A DNA stretch of 5,905 bases from JAUIAI01 sp049680625 (GTDB lineage: Bacteria; Pseudomonadota; Gammaproteobacteria; Burkholderiales; Burkholderiaceae_E). Positions 5,178 through 5,905 of this stretch are shown here, piece after piece (within the stretch, counting starts at the first letter, position 1; each line of letters begins with the position of its first letter). The position numbers were made by a program, and so were the translations under genes. The stretch is taken from assembly GCA_049680625.1 (NCBI GenBank), contig JBAUID010000211.1, positions 1-5,905 of the forward strand. The letters run 5' to 3'. The notes beneath the pieces were generated by a model. That model did no database searches. It had not been told where the DNA came from and was given only the letters and a program-made list of their open reading frames with translations.

Positions 5178-5819
5178 TTAGTTCTTGATGTTTCCAGCGC
5201 TCATTTTTTGGGTGTTACCAAGCCCACCTTTTTGAGACTGGCTAACGTTCTTGGCTACCACATTGGACTTGCCTTTACCCTTTACGTTGCCCAGCTCGAT
5301 TTTCTGAGTATTACCCAGGCCACCTTTTTGCGATTGCTTGATGTTCTTGGCGGTCACGTTGGACTTACCTTTACCGTCCACATTTCCGATGGCAATCTTT
5401 TGCGTGTTACCCAGACCACCTTTTTGTGACTGCTTGATATTGGTGGCATTTACCTTGGACGAACCCTTGCCCTTAACATCGCCGATTTTTAAGGCCTGGG
5501 TATTGCCCAGCCCACCTTTCTGAGACTGACCAATGTCCTTGGCAGTGACGTTCGATTTGCCTTTGCCATCTACGTTTCCAATTGATACTTTCTGGGTGTT
5601 TCCTAAGCCACCTTTTTGCGATTGCTTCAGACCGTCGACAGTGACTTTCGAGCTGCCCTTGCCTTTTACGTCGCCGATGTTCGCTTTCTGGGTATTACCC
5701 AGGCCGCCTTTCTGACTTTGATTAGCGTTCTTCAGGGTAACCGATGAAGACTGAGCCATGCCCGTGCTGGCGAAAACTGCGGTAACGGCGGCTGCGATGA
5801 TGAGCTGTGAAATTTTCAT
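5178..5819 (-). CDS. Secreted curlin-like repeat protein with 32-residue repeats (probable major fibre subunit)
   Basis: The product is 213 residues. AGGA lies 7 bases before the ATG. Residues 1-22 are a Sec signal peptide (cleavage near GMA-Q). The rest is five complete 32-residue units (27-186) and a 27-residue last unit. Each unit holds the invariant block QSQKGGLGNTQ, followed by a strand of pattern x-x-I-G-(N/D)-V and a K-G-K-G-(S/K)-S turn. The mature chain has no Cys, Phe, Tyr, Trp, Pro, His or Arg, and many Lys, so it is strongly basic. The block Q-x-G-x-x-G-N recalls the curlin core Q-x-G-x-G-N, and the protein is clearly related to the 331-residue repeat protein encoded downstream. 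It is set apart from the CsgG operon by a stem-loop, as expected for a subunit needed in larger amounts. Fibre or amyloid assembly is inferred. Alternatives are a secreted adhesin or a soluble beta-solenoid. The name csgA would be unsafe. Confidence 0.88.
   Translation of the reverse strand: MKISQLIIAAAVTAVFASTGMAQSSSVTLKNANQSQKGGLGNTQKANIGDVKGKGSSKVTVDGLKQSQKGGLGNTQKVSIGNVDGKGKSNVTAKDIGQSQKGGLGNTQALKIGDVKGKGSSKVNATNIKQSQKGGLGNTQKIAIGNVDGKGKSNVTAKNIKQSQKGGLGNTQKIELGNVKGKGKSNVVAKNVSQSQKGGLGNTQKMSAGNIKN
5181..5741 (-). repeat. Five and a partial sixth tandem 96-base coding repeats (32 residues each)
   Basis: Five units fill 5262-5741 exactly (480 bases) and a 27-residue last unit occupies 5181-5261. 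Units 1 and 3 end with I-G-D-V-K-G-K-G-S-S-K, while units 2 and 4 end with I-G-N-V-D-G-K-G-K-S-N. This shows a two-unit (192-base) higher-order period. Confidence 0.9.
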
Positions 5820-5905
5820 TTTTAAGTCCTGGATAGTTAATTGATTGGAATGTTTTCGTTACTGATGTTGCGGTTAGAAAGTTCAGAACGTTGTTGCCTC
5901 GTTCT
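5820..5905. promoter_or_regulatory. Upstream region of the 32-residue-repeat gene (promoter expected)
   Basis: No gene is seen in these last 86 bases. They include the ribosome binding site and an AT-rich stretch (5825-5860), but no convincing -35/-10 pair. At the edge are GTTC-A-GAAC (5881-5889), a 9-base palindrome, and AGAACG (5885-5890) paired with CGTTCT (5900-5905). These may be parts of a regulator site cut by the window end. Confidence 0.3.

Noticed and set aside
5208..5715. Plus-strand frames opposite the 32-residue-repeat gene
   Set aside because: They stay open only because the repeat period is a multiple of three, so one stop-free unit is copied along the array. They lack a signal or start context.

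Overview
The window looks like part of a Gram-negative, probably gammaproteobacterial chromosome. The reasons are Sec signal peptides, a lipobox lipoprotein of the CsgG family, an OmpA-type peptidoglycan-binding domain, AGGAG-type ribosome binding sites and mid-range GC. No gene identifies the genus. Apart from a 96-base fragment at the left edge, every gene is on the minus strand, and every complete product is predicted to be exported.

Layout in the direction of transcription (right to left): (1) 5819-5178 encodes a 213-residue secreted protein made almost entirely of 32-residue repeats. (2) A GC-rich stem-loop (5128-5158), probably a terminator or attenuator, follows it. (3) An AT-rich intergenic stretch (4946-5120) is full of short inverted repeats and probably holds the promoter and operators of the next operon. 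(4) A tightly packed operon then runs: a 110-residue two-cysteine periplasmic protein (4945-4613); a 535-residue CsgG-family lipoprotein carrying extra C-terminal peptidoglycan-binding-like and DUF4384-like regions (4585-2978); a 113-residue two-cysteine exported protein that overlaps the csgG-like gene (2994-2656); a DUF2807-type beta-repeat protein (2636-1926); and a 331-residue secreted protein with nine and a half 31-residue repeats (1900-905). (5) An OmpA-domain protein (827-186) comes last after 77 bases. (6) At the far left, the tail of a convergent plus-strand membrane protein ends at base 96.

My reading is that this is a curli-like, CsgG-dependent fibre or surface-protein secretion locus, not the canonical csgBAC/csgDEFG set. 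The CsgG-like lipoprotein would be the outer-membrane channel. The two paralogous Gln/Asn/Gly-rich repeat proteins are the likely exported, possibly amyloid-forming, subunits. The two small two-cysteine proteins are candidates for the CsgE/CsgF-type accessory roles. The OmpA-domain protein, and the extra domains on the CsgG-like protein, would anchor the apparatus to peptidoglycan. The domain calls rest on motifs visible in the translations. The system-level role is inference from gene content and order.
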